64,000 nucleotides of DNA. Source: Maribacter aestuarii (lineage in GTDB: Bacteria; Bacteroidota; Bacteroidia; Flavobacteriales; Flavobacteriaceae). Shown here in pieces: positions 9,148 to 20,863 of the stretch. The notes under the pieces are model-generated. The model did not search any database and was not told where the DNA came from. It saw only the letters and a list, made by a program, of their open reading frames with translations. Position 1 is the stretch's first letter. Each line of letters begins with the position of its first letter. Location: positions 3,046,001 through 3,110,000 of the forward strand of contig NZ_CP107031.2 in NCBI RefSeq assembly GCF_027474845.2. The letters run 5' to 3'. The position numbers and the translations under genes were made by a program.

Positions 9148-11421
9148 ATGGCATTCGATATCGATATGATTAAGGCGGTTTACGCCAATATGGCGGAACG
9201 GGTAGATAAGGCTCGAGAAATAGTGGGCAAACCGCTAACGCTGTCCGAGAAAATTTTATATTCCCACCTATGGGAAGGTAATCCTACCAAGGCATTCGTA
9301 CGTGGTAAGGATTATGTAGATTTTGCTCCGGATCGTATCGCTTGTCAAGATGCTACAGCACAAATGGCCTTATTGCAGTTCATGCAAGCTGGAAAGCCTA
9401 AAGTCGCGGTGCCCACTACGGTTCATTGTGATCACCTTATACAAGCAAAGAGTGGAGCAGCGGCCGATTTAAAATCTGCCAACAGCACAAGTGCGGAAGT
9501 ATTTGATTTTTTAGAATCGGTTTCCAATAAATACGGAATCGGATTTTGGAAACCGGGTGCGGGAATTATTCATCAAGTAGTACTTGAGAATTACGCCTTT
9601 CCGGGAGGAATGATGATTGGAACGGATTCCCACACTGTTAATGCCGGGGGACTGGGTATGGTTGCCATTGGAGTTGGTGGTGCTGATGCAGTGGATGTTA
9701 TGGCGGGAATGGCTTGGGAGCTAAAGTTCCCTAAACTAATTGGGGTAAGACTTACCGGGACCATATCCGGATGGACCGCACCAAAAGATGTCATATTAAA
9801 GGTAGCTGAAATACTCACGGTAAAAGGGGGTACTGGCGCCATTGTTGAATATTTTGGTCCTGGTGCGAAATCACTTTCGTGTACAGGAAAAGGCACTATC
9901 TGCAATATGGGAGCTGAAATTGGTGCTACAACTTCAACTTTTGGTTATGATGAGTCCATGGAACGTTATTTACGTGCCACGGAAAGAGGGGACGTTGCGG
10001 ATGCTGCAAATAAGATAGCACCTTATTTGACCGCGGATGATGAGGTATATGCCAATCCTGAGGATTATTTTGATCAAGTAATAGATATTGACCTGTCCAA
10101 ACTCGGACCATTATTGAACGGTCCGTTTACACCAGATTTGTCCACGGGCGTTGGTAAGGAAATGACGAAAAAGGCAACTGAAAATGACTGGCCAATCCAG
10201 GTAGAGTGGGGATTAATAGGGTCATGTACCAACTCTTCCTACGAAGATTTGTCCAGAGCCTCATCCATTGCACAACAAGCCTTGGATAAAGGCCTGAAAA
10301 TGAAATCCGAACTAGGAATCAATCCTGGATCAGAGCAAGTGCGCTATACCGCCGAAAGGGATGGTATCCTACAGGTATTTGAAAAATTGGATGCTAAGAT
10401 ATTTACCAATGCCTGCGGACCCTGTATAGGGCAGTGGGCAAGATATAGTGATCCTAAGAATGCACCAAAAAACAGTATTGTACATTCATTTAACAGGAAT
10501 TTTGCCAAACGTGCGGATGGTAATCCCAATACACATGCTTTCGTTGCTTCTCCTGAACTGACGGCTGCAATAGCCATTGCCGGTCGCTTGGATTTTAATC
10601 CTATGACGGATACACTTATTAACCAAGACGGGCAAGAGGTCCAGTTTGAAGAGCCTACGGGGTGGGAACTTCCACCAAAAGGGTTTGCAGTAGAAGATGC
10701 CGGATTCTTACCACCAACGGACGATGGTTCCAGTGTGGAAGTAAAAGTGGCTAAGGATTCTGAACGTTTGCAGTTATTAGAGCCTTTTGAACCGATGAGG
10801 CCAGAAAACTTACAAGGGGTAAAGTTATTAATTAAAGCTTTTGGTAAGTGTACCACTGATCATATTTCTATGGCGGGACCTTGGTTGCGTTTCAGGGGAC
10901 ATTTGGATAATATTGCGAACAATACCTTGATAGGTGCTGTGAACGCATTTAATAAGAAAACAAATTTCGTAAAAAACCAGTTGACGGGAGAGTATGATGG
11001 CGTCCCGGACACCCAAAGAGCTTACAAGGCGGCAGGTATTAAATCCATCGTTGTCGGAGACCATAACTACGGTGAAGGTTCCTCGCGAGAGCATGCAGCC
11101 ATGCAGCCTAGGCATTTAGGTGTAGCTGCCGTGTTGGTAAAATCGTTTGCCCGTATACACGAGACCAATTTGAAGAAACAAGGGATGTTGGCACTTACTT
11201 TTGCCAATGAGGAGGACTATGATAAAATACAGGAGGATGACACCTTTAATTTTGTTGATATTGCAGACTTTGCACCGGACAAACCACTAACTCTAGAGGT
11301 AGTTCATGCTGATGGAAGCAAGGATATCATCAAAGCCAATCATACGTACAACAAAGCGCAAATAGGATGGTTTAATGAAGGCTCTGCCCTAAACGTTATA
11401 AAAAGGGAAAATGCTGCTTAA
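9148..11421 (+). CDS. acn: Aconitate hydratase, mitochondrial type
   Basis: Aconitase interconverts citrate and isocitrate in the TCA cycle. The 757-residue sequence has the three 4Fe-4S ligands C360 ([11 protein letters not shown]), C423 and C426 (ACGPCIGQW), the substrate region [14 protein letters not shown], and the C-terminal swivel domain ([22 protein letters not shown]). Length and motifs match the mitochondrial-type AcnA branch and not AcnB. It is monocistronic: a strong terminator lies at 11443-11466. About 174 bp separate it from moxR. The segment TTTATTTG near 9083-9090 is a one-mismatch -7 element and the likeliest promoter. Confidence 0.96.
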   Translation: MAFDIDMIKAVYANMAERVDKAREIVGKPLTLSEKILYSHLWEGNPTKAFVRGKDYVDFAPDRIACQDATAQMALLQFMQAGKPKVAVPTTVHCDHLIQAKSGAAADLKSANSTSAEVFDFLESVSNKYGIGFWKPGAGIIHQVVLENYAFPGGMMIGTDSHTVNAGGLGMVAIGVGGADAVDVMAGMAWELKFPKLIGVRLTGTISGWTAPKDVILKVAEILTVKGGTGAIVEYFGPGAKSLSCTGKGTICNMGAEIGATTSTFGYDESMERYLRATERGDVADAANKIAPYLTADDEVYANPEDYFDQVIDIDLSKLGPLLNGPFTPDLSTGVGKEMTKKATENDWPIQVEWGLIGSCTNSSYEDLSRASSIAQQALDKGLKMKSELGINPGSEQVRYTAERDGILQVFEKLDAKIFTNACGPCIGQWARYSDPKNAPKNSIVHSFNRNFAKRADGNPNTHAFVASPELTAAIAIAGRLDFNPMTDTLINQDGQEVQFEEPTGWELPPKGFAVEDAGFLPPTDDGSSVEVKVAKDSERLQLLEPFEPMRPENLQGVKLLIKAFGKCTTDHISMAGPWLRFRGHLDNIANNTLIGAVNAFNKKTNFVKNQLTGEYDGVPDTQRAYKAAGIKSIVVGDHNYGEGSSREHAAMQPRHLGVAAVLVKSFARIHETNLKKQGMLALTFANEEDYDKIQEDDTFNFVDIADFAPDKPLTLEVVHADGSKDIIKANHTYNKAQIGWFNEGSALNVIKRENAA

Positions 11422-11442
11422 CATTCTTAAATAATTGAACAT

Positions 11443-11466
11443 AACTCCTGATAATCATCGGGAGTT
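11443..11466 (+). terminator. Rho-independent terminator of acn
   Basis: Stem AACTCCTGAT (11443-11452) pairs with ATCGGGAGTT (11457-11466) through ten base pairs (one G-U) around the loop AATC, followed by TTTT. It lies inside a possible 5' extension of the next gene and so rules that extension out. Confidence 0.85.
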
Positions 11467-11494
11467 TTTTAGTTTTGAATCCTATCAAAAATTA

Positions 11495-12049
11495 ATGAAA
11501 AGACAGACCGTTTACACGCTCTTGGTTATAGCCTTAGTTCTTTCCTTCTTTGTAACCCCTTTGGGTGATTATAGTAAATTACTCTTGAACAGGTGGTTGT
11601 CTACGGCACCAACAATAATAAAGCCAGAAAACCGTGGAAAGATTGAGGATTATTCCTGGAGATTAAAAGATGAAGATTGGAATATTTTTAGTTTTGAAGA
11701 AGCAAGAGGTAACGTAGTTTTTATAACGTTTTGGACTTCTTGGCATCTACCTTCAAAAGCACAACTGAAGGATGTGCAATATCTGTACGATAAGTATAAG
11801 GGCAAGGTTAAATTTTATATTATCACTAATGAGGAGCGGGAGCCCGTAGAGGAGTTCATGCTTAAAAATGGTTATACCTTTCCAGTAACCTACCAAATCG
11901 TTGGTGATTCAAGTCCGTTAACAATTTTGAAACCGCCAGGTTCTTATATTTTGGATAAAAACGGCGCAATCGCCGTACATCAAAATGCAATATCCGATTG
12001 GGACAACGACAAAGTCGATAATCTTTTAAATTCTTTGATTTCAGAATAG
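11495..12049 (+). CDS. Thioredoxin-fold (TlpA-like) protein lacking all cysteines
   Basis: A 185-residue membrane-anchored protein: N-terminal hydrophobic helix (about 5-22), then a TlpA/AhpC-TSA thioredoxin fold (VVFITFWTSWHLPSKAQL, GYTFPVTYQIVG, PPGSYILDKNGAI). The active-site WCxxC is W83-H84-L85-P86-S87, and no cysteine occurs anywhere in the protein, so it cannot be a dithiol oxidoreductase. The start is ATG 11495, because an upstream TTG at 11435 would place the acn terminator inside the gene. A TAGTTTTG at 11470-11477 is an exact -7 match and may be its promoter. The crtA-like gene follows 5 bp later, so the two are probably cotranscribed. Confidence 0.8.
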   Translation: MKRQTVYTLLVIALVLSFFVTPLGDYSKLLLNRWLSTAPTIIKPENRGKIEDYSWRLKDEDWNIFSFEEARGNVVFITFWTSWHLPSKAQLKDVQYLYDKYKGKVKFYIITNEEREPVEEFMLKNGYTFPVTYQIVGDSSPLTILKPPGSYILDKNGAIAVHQNAISDWDNDKVDNLLNSLISE

Positions 12050-12054
12050 AAAAG

Positions 12055-12749
12055 ATGTCCCAAATCACCACAATAACTCTTTTCAAATACAAAACACTAG
12101 GAAGTAAGTTATGGGCCTTTGGAATGATGCAATTTGCCCATAAACCATTGAAAGAGGTCAATGGTTTACAGTTATACAAGCTTATGGGAAGCGGTAAACC
12201 CGGTTTTAATCCCTTTGCCGACTGGTCGGTTTACGCACTAATTCAAATTTGGGATAATGAAGAAGCGGCAAAAGTTTTCTTTGAAGAATCCAATTTAATG
12301 AAGAAATATCGGGCTACAAGCTCGGAAAATTGTTCGCTCTTCCTCAAAAATATGAGAGCTAAAGGTGCATGGTCAGGTAAAAACCCTTTTGTGGAAAGCG
12401 ATACGCTAGATGCGCAAAATCCTTTCATTGCGGTCATTACTAGAGCCACTATCAAAACCAAACTTTTATTTAAATTTTGGAATTACGTTCCTATCTCACA
12501 GAGGCCTTTGGAAAACAATGAAGGTTTGCTTTATGCAAAAGGAATAGGGGAAGTTCCTTTTTTTCAAATGGCAACCTTTAGTATATGGAAGGATAAGGAA
12601 TCCCTCATGAATTATGCATACAATAGTAAAGAACATGCTGAAGCAATTGTTAAAACGAAGGAACTGAATTGGTATAGTGAGGAACTTTTTTCAAGATTCC
12701 AACCCTATAAATCCTTAGGATATTTCAAGGAGATAGGTAAACTTCCTTT

Positions 12750-12753
<4 letters not shown>
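12055..12753 (+). CDS. crtA: Spheroidene monooxygenase (CrtA)-family carotenoid oxygenase
   Basis: A 232-residue protein with the CrtA-family pattern: TLFKYKTLGSKLWAFGMMQF at the start, GLQLYKLMGSGKPGFNPFADWSVYALIQIWD, ITRATIKTKLLFKFWNYVP, GLLYAKGIGEVPFFQMATFSIW and the C-terminal WYSEELFSRFQPY. CrtA oxygenates C-2 of acyclic carotenoid ends; flavobacterial relatives act as 2-hydroxylases that turn saproxanthin-type into myxol-type carotenoids. Assignment is from remembered family patterns. The gene converges on cruF with a 4-bp stop overlap, which places it with the carotenoid operon although it lies on the other strand. Confidence 0.7.
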
Positions 12754-15310
<2,557 letters not shown>

Positions 15311-15311
<1 letters not shown>

Positions 15312-16150
15312 TATACCAAATTCATTTTATATTTAACGTAAGATCGCGCCAAGAGACCAAATTTTTGATAGTTTGGCACGCGAATTCGAGCATTTTTTAT
15401 TTCCAAAGACGGGGTGTTTTGAAGTTTCTTCAATAGTTTATAATAATATTTATACGCCGTGTAAACACCAAATTTGGCCTCCGCCGGTAGCCGAAGAATG
15501 CCGGTATATCCTAGTTGGAAGTCAGCCTTAATTTCCTCGACAATTCGAGTTTTAGATGCTTCGTCCAATTCCTTCAAGTTGGTATTGGGAAAATAGGAAC
15601 GGTTTAGTTCTTCGAAATCAGCTTTTACATCCCGCAAGAAATTTACTTTTTGAAATGCCGACCCCAATGCCATGGCAGAATCCTTTAACTCTTCGTAGGA
15701 TTGTTCGTGACCCTTTACAAAAACCTTTAGACACATTAGACCCACAACATCTGCAGAACCATAAATGTATTGCCTGTATTCCTCATCCGTTCTGTAAATA
15801 CTTTTAGAAAGATCCATGCGCATACTTTTCATAAAAGAATCTAGCAAGTGTTTTGGAATATTATAGGTATGGAACGTATGCTGAAAAGAATTCAAAATGG
15901 GGTTTAAACTAATTTTGTCTATTAAGGCGGCTTCCAATTCCGCTTCAAACTTGTTGAACAATCGCTCCTTATCGTAATCGTGAAAGGAATCCACTATTTC
16001 ATCAGCAAATCTCACAAAGCCATAAATATTATAGATATCGCTCCTTATTGAGCTATGTAGCATCTTTGTTGCCAAAGCAAAAGAGGTGCTATATTTCTCT
16101 GTAACAACTTTGCTACATTGATACGAAACTTTGTCAAAAGTAATTTTCAT
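15311..16150 (-). CDS. crtB: Phytoene synthase
   Basis: A squalene/phytoene synthase family protein of 279 residues. The two aspartate-rich Mg-diphosphate motifs are D50-EIV-D54 (VRFADEIVDSFH) and D174-VKA-D178 (NFLRDVKADFEELNRSYFP). It joins two geranylgeranyl diphosphates into phytoene, the first committed step. It lies 9 bp after crtI. No geranylgeranyl diphosphate synthase gene is present in the window. Confidence 0.95.
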
Positions 16151-16159
16151 ACGTTGTTA

Positions 16160-17617
16160 CTAGTTATCTTTTACAATTAATTCTGATACAAGTTTACCAG
16201 AAATTAAAGAAGGTGGAACTCCTGGCCCAGGAACCGTAAGTTGTCCAGTAAAAAAGAGATTTTTCACTTTTTTACTCTTCAAATTTGGTCGTAGAAAGGC
16301 TGTCTGCGAAAGCGTATTGGCCATGCCATAAGCATTTCCCTTGTAAGAGTTGTACCGTTCTATAAAATCGTTCACACAGAACGATTCATTGAATATAATA
16401 TTATTTGTGACTTCTTGCTCAGTTCTTAATTCAAATCTTTTCATGATTAAATCAAAATACTGCTTTCTGAGTACTGGTGTATCCTCTAAACCAGGGGCAA
16501 GTGGAATAAGAAAAAATCCAGTTTCGCAGTCCTTTGGTGCCATTGTTTCATCCGTTACGGATGGGAAATTAGCATAAAACAATGGGTCAGTAGGCCATTG
16601 GGGTTCGTCATAAATTTCTTGGGCATGTTGCTCAAAATCTGTATCAAAGAACAGGTTGTGATGCTCAATATTTTTGAGTTTTTTATCAAATCCTGTATAA
16701 AACAGTAGTGATGAAGGGGCAAAAGTTTTATTCTCCCAGTAACTTTTAGAGTATTGCCTTGAGCCTTCTTCTAAAAGTTGTTCGGAGTGATGGTAATCTG
16801 CCCCACTGAGCACAATGTCAGCATCTACTTGAATCCCGTTACATTTAACGCCGACAGCCTTGCCGTTTTGAACCAGAATATTTTCAACATTTTGGTCTGT
16901 ATTGATTTGTACCCCAAGTTCCTTAGCCAAACTTTCCATCGCTTTTATTACCTCGTACATACCTCCTTTGGGATGCCACGTACCTAAACCAAAATCGGCA
17001 AAATTCATAAAATTATAAAAAGATGGAGTATTATCTGGTTTTGCCCCTAGGAACAAAACAGGAAATTCCAAAGTGGAAACAAGTTTAGGATTCTTGAACT
17101 TTTTCCTTACCTGAGAACTAATGGTCTTAAAAAACTGATCCACTTTAAGAATGGTTTCTTTGGTAACCAATTCAAATGGGGAAAGACCTGGTCTAAGTAC
17201 TATTTTATTAATGGCGATATCATAATTTTCTTGAGCTTCCCTAATAAACTTTCGTAGCAACTTGGAACTACCCTTTTCAACACGTTCAAATTCCATACAA
17301 ATCTTGTCCATGGAATCGCCTATTGTTATAACGTCGTCAGAAAAGAAAATTTTATAAGCGGGACTTAGTTTATCCAATTCATAGAAATCTTTGGTTTGTT
17401 TTCCGAAATCTGAGAAAAACTTGTCAAAGATATCCGGCATCCAGTACCAACTCGGACCCATATCAAATGTAAAACCATCTTTCTTAAACTGGGCCGCTCT
17501 ACCACCAACTGTCGAATTCTTTTCGTAGATGGTTACGTCAAACCCAGCTTTTGCTAAATAACATGAAGCTGAAAGCGACGAAAAACCAGAACCGATAACG
17601 ATGACCGTTTTATCCAT
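16160..17617 (-). CDS. crtI: Phytoene desaturase
   Basis: A 485-residue FAD enzyme with VIVIGSGFSSLSASCYLAKAGF and STVGGRA at the N-terminus, FDMGPSWYWMPDIFD, and the C-terminal LFFTGQLTVPGPGVPPSLISGK. CrtI makes lycopene from phytoene by four desaturations. It is the first enzyme gene of the operon, 26 bp after the merR gene. The GMANTLSQTAFLRP segment is typical of bacterial CrtI. Confidence 0.94.
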   Translation of the reverse strand: MDKTVIVIGSGFSSLSASCYLAKAGFDVTIYEKNSTVGGRAAQFKKDGFTFDMGPSWYWMPDIFDKFFSDFGKQTKDFYELDKLSPAYKIFFSDDVITIGDSMDKICMEFERVEKGSSKLLRKFIREAQENYDIAINKIVLRPGLSPFELVTKETILKVDQFFKTISSQVRKKFKNPKLVSTLEFPVLFLGAKPDNTPSFYNFMNFADFGLGTWHPKGGMYEVIKAMESLAKELGVQINTDQNVENILVQNGKAVGVKCNGIQVDADIVLSGADYHHSEQLLEEGSRQYSKSYWENKTFAPSSLLFYTGFDKKLKNIEHHNLFFDTDFEQHAQEIYDEPQWPTDPLFYANFPSVTDETMAPKDCETGFFLIPLAPGLEDTPVLRKQYFDLIMKRFELRTEQEVTNNIIFNESFCVNDFIERYNSYKGNAYGMANTLSQTAFLRPNLKSKKVKNLFFTGQLTVPGPGVPPSLISGKLVSELIVKDN

Positions 17618-17643
17618 TTATTAGTATTGATTTTACAAAATGA

Positions 17644-18543
17644 TTAGAGTTTGCTAACAACATCATCAATAGAAGTAAATGTCCTTACGAAAGGTGGTAG
17701 CTCTGCGACATCTAAATGCTGTACCTGCCTACCTAGAATCCAGAAATTTGGATTGTCATACTCAGAGACAAGTTTTTCAAAATCGCTTATATATTTTTTA
17801 ATTCTATCCTTTTCCGGAACTACCGTGAAATAGGAGATGAAGTAAATGTTATCAAAATAATTCATAACATCCGTTAAGTTTTCCATGGGAATGGTTTGCC
17901 CCAGATTAATACACTTATAACCCCTTAAAACAATCTCATAATTTAAATACAGTAATCCAATTTCATGAATTTCATTTTCAGGCAAGAACGCAACAAAGAC
18001 CTTATCCGTTTTGGTTGGTTTCGTATGCTGAAGTTTTTCCGTGTTCAGCAATATTTTTTGTTTTATGAGATTGGTGATAAAGTGCTCGTGAGCAGGACTA
18101 ATGGTATCTGTTTGCCAGAGTAGTCCAATTTCGTTTAATAAAGGAATAAAGGTATTCTTGAAAACCTCCCGGAAAGAACCTTCACTAATTAAGTTATTAT
18201 AGGTTTCAAAAAAAATGGTCTGGTCAAAATTGACCATCGCAAGTTTAAAGGAGTTTATGGCATGATTCTTAAAACTCTTTTTCGCAATTATCTCCCTCAC
18301 CACAATTGGGATATTCTGCTCGGGTATCTTGGCAATTTTAGAGATTTTGTACCCATTATGGTATAAAAGGGTTACGTTCAATAATTTTTGTAGACTGCTT
18401 AAACCGTACGTTCTAATGTTGGTGTCCGTTCGTTCTGGTTTTAAAAGACCATATCTTTTTTCCCATATTCGAATGGTATGAGCCTTGATTCCTGAAAGAT
18501 TTTCAAGATCACGGATACTAAAATGCTTTTTTACATTGTTCAT
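17644..18543 (-). CDS. MerR-family regulator with B12-binding domain, CarH/LitR-like
   Basis: A 299-residue protein: MerR helix-turn-helix at about 6-75 (FSIRDLENLSGIKAHTIRIWEKRYGLL), a four-helix cap at about 95-170, and a Rossmann-type cobalamin domain at about 180-295. The cap has W143-x9-E153-H154, and the cobalamin domain has E191-I-H193-xx-G196; these are the residues that contact adenosylcobalamin and supply the lower axial ligand in CarH. This predicts a B12-dependent light sensor repressing carotenoid synthesis in the dark. It heads the crt operon, 26 bp before crtI, so it would control itself. Ligand binding is inferred, not shown. Confidence 0.88.
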   Translation of the reverse strand: MNNVKKHFSIRDLENLSGIKAHTIRIWEKRYGLLKPERTDTNIRTYGLSSLQKLLNVTLLYHNGYKISKIAKIPEQNIPIVVREIIAKKSFKNHAINSFKLAMVNFDQTIFFETYNNLISEGSFREVFKNTFIPLLNEIGLLWQTDTISPAHEHFITNLIKQKILLNTEKLQHTKPTKTDKVFVAFLPENEIHEIGLLYLNYEIVLRGYKCINLGQTIPMENLTDVMNYFDNIYFISYFTVVPEKDRIKKYISDFEKLVSEYDNPNFWILGRQVQHLDVAELPPFVRTFTSIDDVVSKL

Positions 18544-18564
18544 GTTTTCTTAAAAAGGATTAAA

Positions 18565-18598
18565 CAAATCTACAATTTTTAAGATTATTTATCCCAAA
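18565..18598 (-). promoter_or_regulatory. Promoter of the merR-crt operon
   Basis: On the - strand, TTTG (18598-18595), a 22-nt spacer and TAGATTTG (18572-18565) match the Bacteroidota -33/-7 pattern, the -7 exactly. Transcription would begin about 15 nt before the merR ATG at 18543. Light control is expected to act here. Confidence 0.6.
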
Positions 18599-18623
18599 AG
18601 CGAAGTTAAAATTCATAAAGATT

Positions 18624-18647
18624 AAAGCCGGGTCGCGACCCGGCTTT
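18624..18647 (-). terminator. Terminator after tRNA-Leu
   Basis: AAAGCCGGGTC and its exact complement GACCCGGCTTT form a near-perfect GC-rich palindrome immediately 3' of tRNA-Leu on the - strand, followed by a T-rich stretch in that direction. Confidence 0.75.
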
Positions 18648-18650
18648 TAG

Positions 18651-18734
18651 TGCCCACGACTAGATTCGAACTAGCACGTCCTTGCGAACACTACCCCCTC
18701 AAGGTAGCGTGTCTACCAATTTCACCACGTGGGC
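18651..18734 (-). tRNA. tRNA-Leu (GAG)
   Basis: The - strand folds as a class II tRNA of 84 nt. Acceptor GCCCACG pairs with CGTGGGC, the anticodon loop is TTGAGGG between CTACC and GGTAG (anticodon GAG), a long variable arm is present, and the T-loop is GTTCGAATC. The discriminator base is A, as expected for leucine. CCA is not encoded. Confidence 0.95.
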
Positions 18735-18855
18735 CAAGGCAATTTCTCAATTGGTAAAGATAAAAAGGTATCTCTTAAATCAAAGTAAAACGAATAGAAT
18801 AAAATGGGGCGAGTTATATGTAGTTTGTCGAAGCAATATGAAACAGCACTTTTTT

Positions 18856-19710
18856 TCATGTTGTTCTCACTTTCCATTTGGACATGTACCCACTAGGAGT
18901 CATTCCCTTTAGTTTCTTAAATTTTCTATTAAAATTTGATATCGATTTAAATCCAGCCTTTTCGGAAGCTTCCGCTATGGTAATATCCTTGTTAGAATTT
19001 AAAAGTTGGCACACGTGTTCTATTCTAAGTTCTATTAAAAATTGAAAAAATGTTTTGTTGGTTCTTTGTTTAAAAAACCTACAGAATCCGTTAGGCGTCA
19101 TGTAGGCCAGTTTTGATATGGTTTCTAACCTAATATCTTCGTTAAAATGATGCATGACATATTCCAAGACTGATTGTAAGCGTTCTCCTTCGTTGGACTT
19201 TAGTGCTTTTGGATGTCTAAAACCTGTTAAAATTTCTACTTCAGATTCCTCTATTTTCTTCAGAATAAGTAAGAAATGAACAAATCGGTCAAACTTATCC
19301 ATATTGGGCATTTGGCGTATCAATTCTTTTAAGTTATTCGATGGAGCAATAATTTTGAAACCTTGATCGGATTTAATAAAAAAACCTGATAATTGTTGGA
19401 CATCGGAAATCTTAAAAAAGTCGGCACCAAATGAATCTCTGGTAAAGAATAGTGATATCATGTGCGATTGTTCCTTGGAAACAGCACTTTGGAAAAGGTG
19501 CGGAATTTTACTTCCCACCACTATAATATCGCCTTGTTCATAGCCGTGCACACTATCTCCTATGATTAATTTACCTGAGCCTTTGACCAGTAAGCTAATC
19601 TGAATTTCTTTGTGCTGGTGCAGCTTGTCAAAAAACACATATTCTTTGTCCTGTTGAACCGTTAGGTTTTCGGCTACTGGTTTTGGTATTTCAAAAGGAT
19701 AAACCTTCAT
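18856..19710 (-). CDS. AraC-family regulator, probable activator of hydroxyproline genes
   Basis: A 284-residue protein: N-terminal cupin-like sensor (FFDKLHQHKEIQISLLVKGSGKLIIGD, GDIIVVGSKIPHLFQS) and C-terminal AraC double helix-turn-helix at about 180-280 (RLETISKLAYMTPNGFCRFFKQ; ASEKAGFKSISNFNRKFKKLKGMTPSGYM). It diverges from the hydroxyproline catabolic genes, 134 bp away. That gap holds a direct repeat TGGTTAA at 19755-19761 and 19776-19782, 21 bp apart, the spacing of AraC half-sites. The ligand is probably hydroxyproline or a catabolite, by inference from context. Confidence 0.85.
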   Translation of the reverse strand: MKVYPFEIPKPVAENLTVQQDKEYVFFDKLHQHKEIQISLLVKGSGKLIIGDSVHGYEQGDIIVVGSKIPHLFQSAVSKEQSHMISLFFTRDSFGADFFKISDVQQLSGFFIKSDQGFKIIAPSNNLKELIRQMPNMDKFDRFVHFLLILKKIEESEVEILTGFRHPKALKSNEGERLQSVLEYVMHHFNEDIRLETISKLAYMTPNGFCRFFKQRTNKTFFQFLIELRIEHVCQLLNSNKDITIAEASEKAGFKSISNFNRKFKKLKGMTPSGYMSKWKVRTT

Positions 19711-19754
19711 AGTGGGCTTAAATTATCTTAGATATTAAAATTAGACAAAATTTT

Positions 19755-19785
19755 GGTTAAAATAGTCTTATATATGGTTAAGATT
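19755..19785 (+). promoter_or_regulatory. Direct-repeat operator, probable AraC-regulator site
   Basis: TGGTTAAAAT (from 19755) and TGGTTAAGAT (from 19776) are ten-base repeats with one difference, 21 bp apart, or two DNA turns. They sit upstream of a near-consensus -7 element TAAATTCG (19814-19821) ahead of the deaminase gene. Confidence 0.5.
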
Positions 19786-19844
19786 CATGAATTCTTTTTA
19801 CACTGTCCTTGCCTAAATTCGTATCAACTAAAAATATCCTTAAG

Positions 19845-20774
19845 ATGAGTATACAATGGAAAGGGGTAATGCCTGCCGTTACCACAAAATTTACCGCAGA
19901 AGACACGTTGGACTTGCAAATGTTCAAAGTTAATATTGAAGCACAACTCAAGGCCGGAGTGTCTGGAATTATACTTGGGGGAACACTGGGTGAAGCCAGC
20001 ACATTAACTTACGAGGAAAAGAAAACGCTTATAAAGGAAACCGTCAAAATTGTACAGGAAGCGGTGCCGGTTATTATAAATATTGCAGAGCAGACGACAA
20101 AGGGCGCCATACATGCTGCCGAAGTTGCCGAGGAATGCGGGGCAATGGGGCTAATGATGTTGCCTCCAATGCGATACAAGGCCAATGATTATGAAACGGT
20201 GACTTATTTTAAGGAGGTGGCCACTAGTACAAGCTTGCCCATCATGATTTATAACAACCCTGTGGATTATGGTATTGAAGTAACCTTAGATATGTTCGAG
20301 GAACTTCTAAAGTGCGAAAACATTAGAGCTGTTAAAGAGTCCACCAGGGATATCTCCAATGTGACCAGAATTAAATCAAGATTTGGGGATAGGCTAAAAG
20401 TCTTGACCGGAGTGGACACCTTGGGATTAGAAAGTATTCTGATGGGTGCCGATGGTTGGGTTGCCGGTTTGGTATGTGCCTTTCCAGCGGAGACTTGCGC
20501 TATCTACGAATTGGCCAAGGCAGGCAGGATTAAAGAGGCGTTGGAAATTTATCGATGGTTTCTACCTTTATTGGAATTGGATATTAATCCACAACTCGTA
20601 CAAAATATAAAGATGGCGGAAGTTGCCACGGGCATCGGAACCGAAAGGGTGAGGGCACCACGTTTACCATTGATAGGCGATGAAAGGCGTCGTGTGGAGA
20701 AAATTATCGCTAAGGGAATGGCAACAAGACCAGTTTTACCGGAATACAAGAACTTGAATTCGGTGAACATCTAA
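19845..20774 (+). CDS. Delta1-pyrroline-4-hydroxy-2-carboxylate deaminase (DHDPS family)
   Basis: A dihydrodipicolinate synthase-like TIM barrel of 309 residues. Schiff-base lysine K164 (RAVKESTRD), proton-relay Y136 (MIYNNPVDYG) and GGTLGEASTLT are present. Context assigns it to the third step of D-hydroxyproline degradation, converting pyrroline-4-hydroxy-2-carboxylate to alpha-ketoglutarate semialdehyde; the other three enzymes follow on the same strand. True dapA or N-acetylneuraminate lyase is less likely given these neighbours. ATG 19845 is chosen over an upstream TTG at 19809, which lies just before the likely -7 element. Confidence 0.85.
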   Translation: MSIQWKGVMPAVTTKFTAEDTLDLQMFKVNIEAQLKAGVSGIILGGTLGEASTLTYEEKKTLIKETVKIVQEAVPVIINIAEQTTKGAIHAAEVAEECGAMGLMMLPPMRYKANDYETVTYFKEVATSTSLPIMIYNNPVDYGIEVTLDMFEELLKCENIRAVKESTRDISNVTRIKSRFGDRLKVLTGVDTLGLESILMGADGWVAGLVCAFPAETCAIYELAKAGRIKEALEIYRWFLPLLELDINPQLVQNIKMAEVATGIGTERVRAPRLPLIGDERRRVEKIIAKGMATRPVLPEYKNLNSVNI

Positions 20775-20863
20775 AATTTTTAATCAATCTGTAATAAAGA
20801 AATAGCATAAAGACGCTACCGTACATTGGCGTTTCTTATTTTTGATAGAAAGCATAGAAGACT

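Noticed and set aside
9591..9905. 104-codon frame on the - strand of acn
   Set aside because: Shadow of a strongly conserved enzyme gene, no homology recognised.
11435..11494. 20-codon N-terminal extension of the thioredoxin-like protein
   Set aside because: Contains the acn terminator stem.
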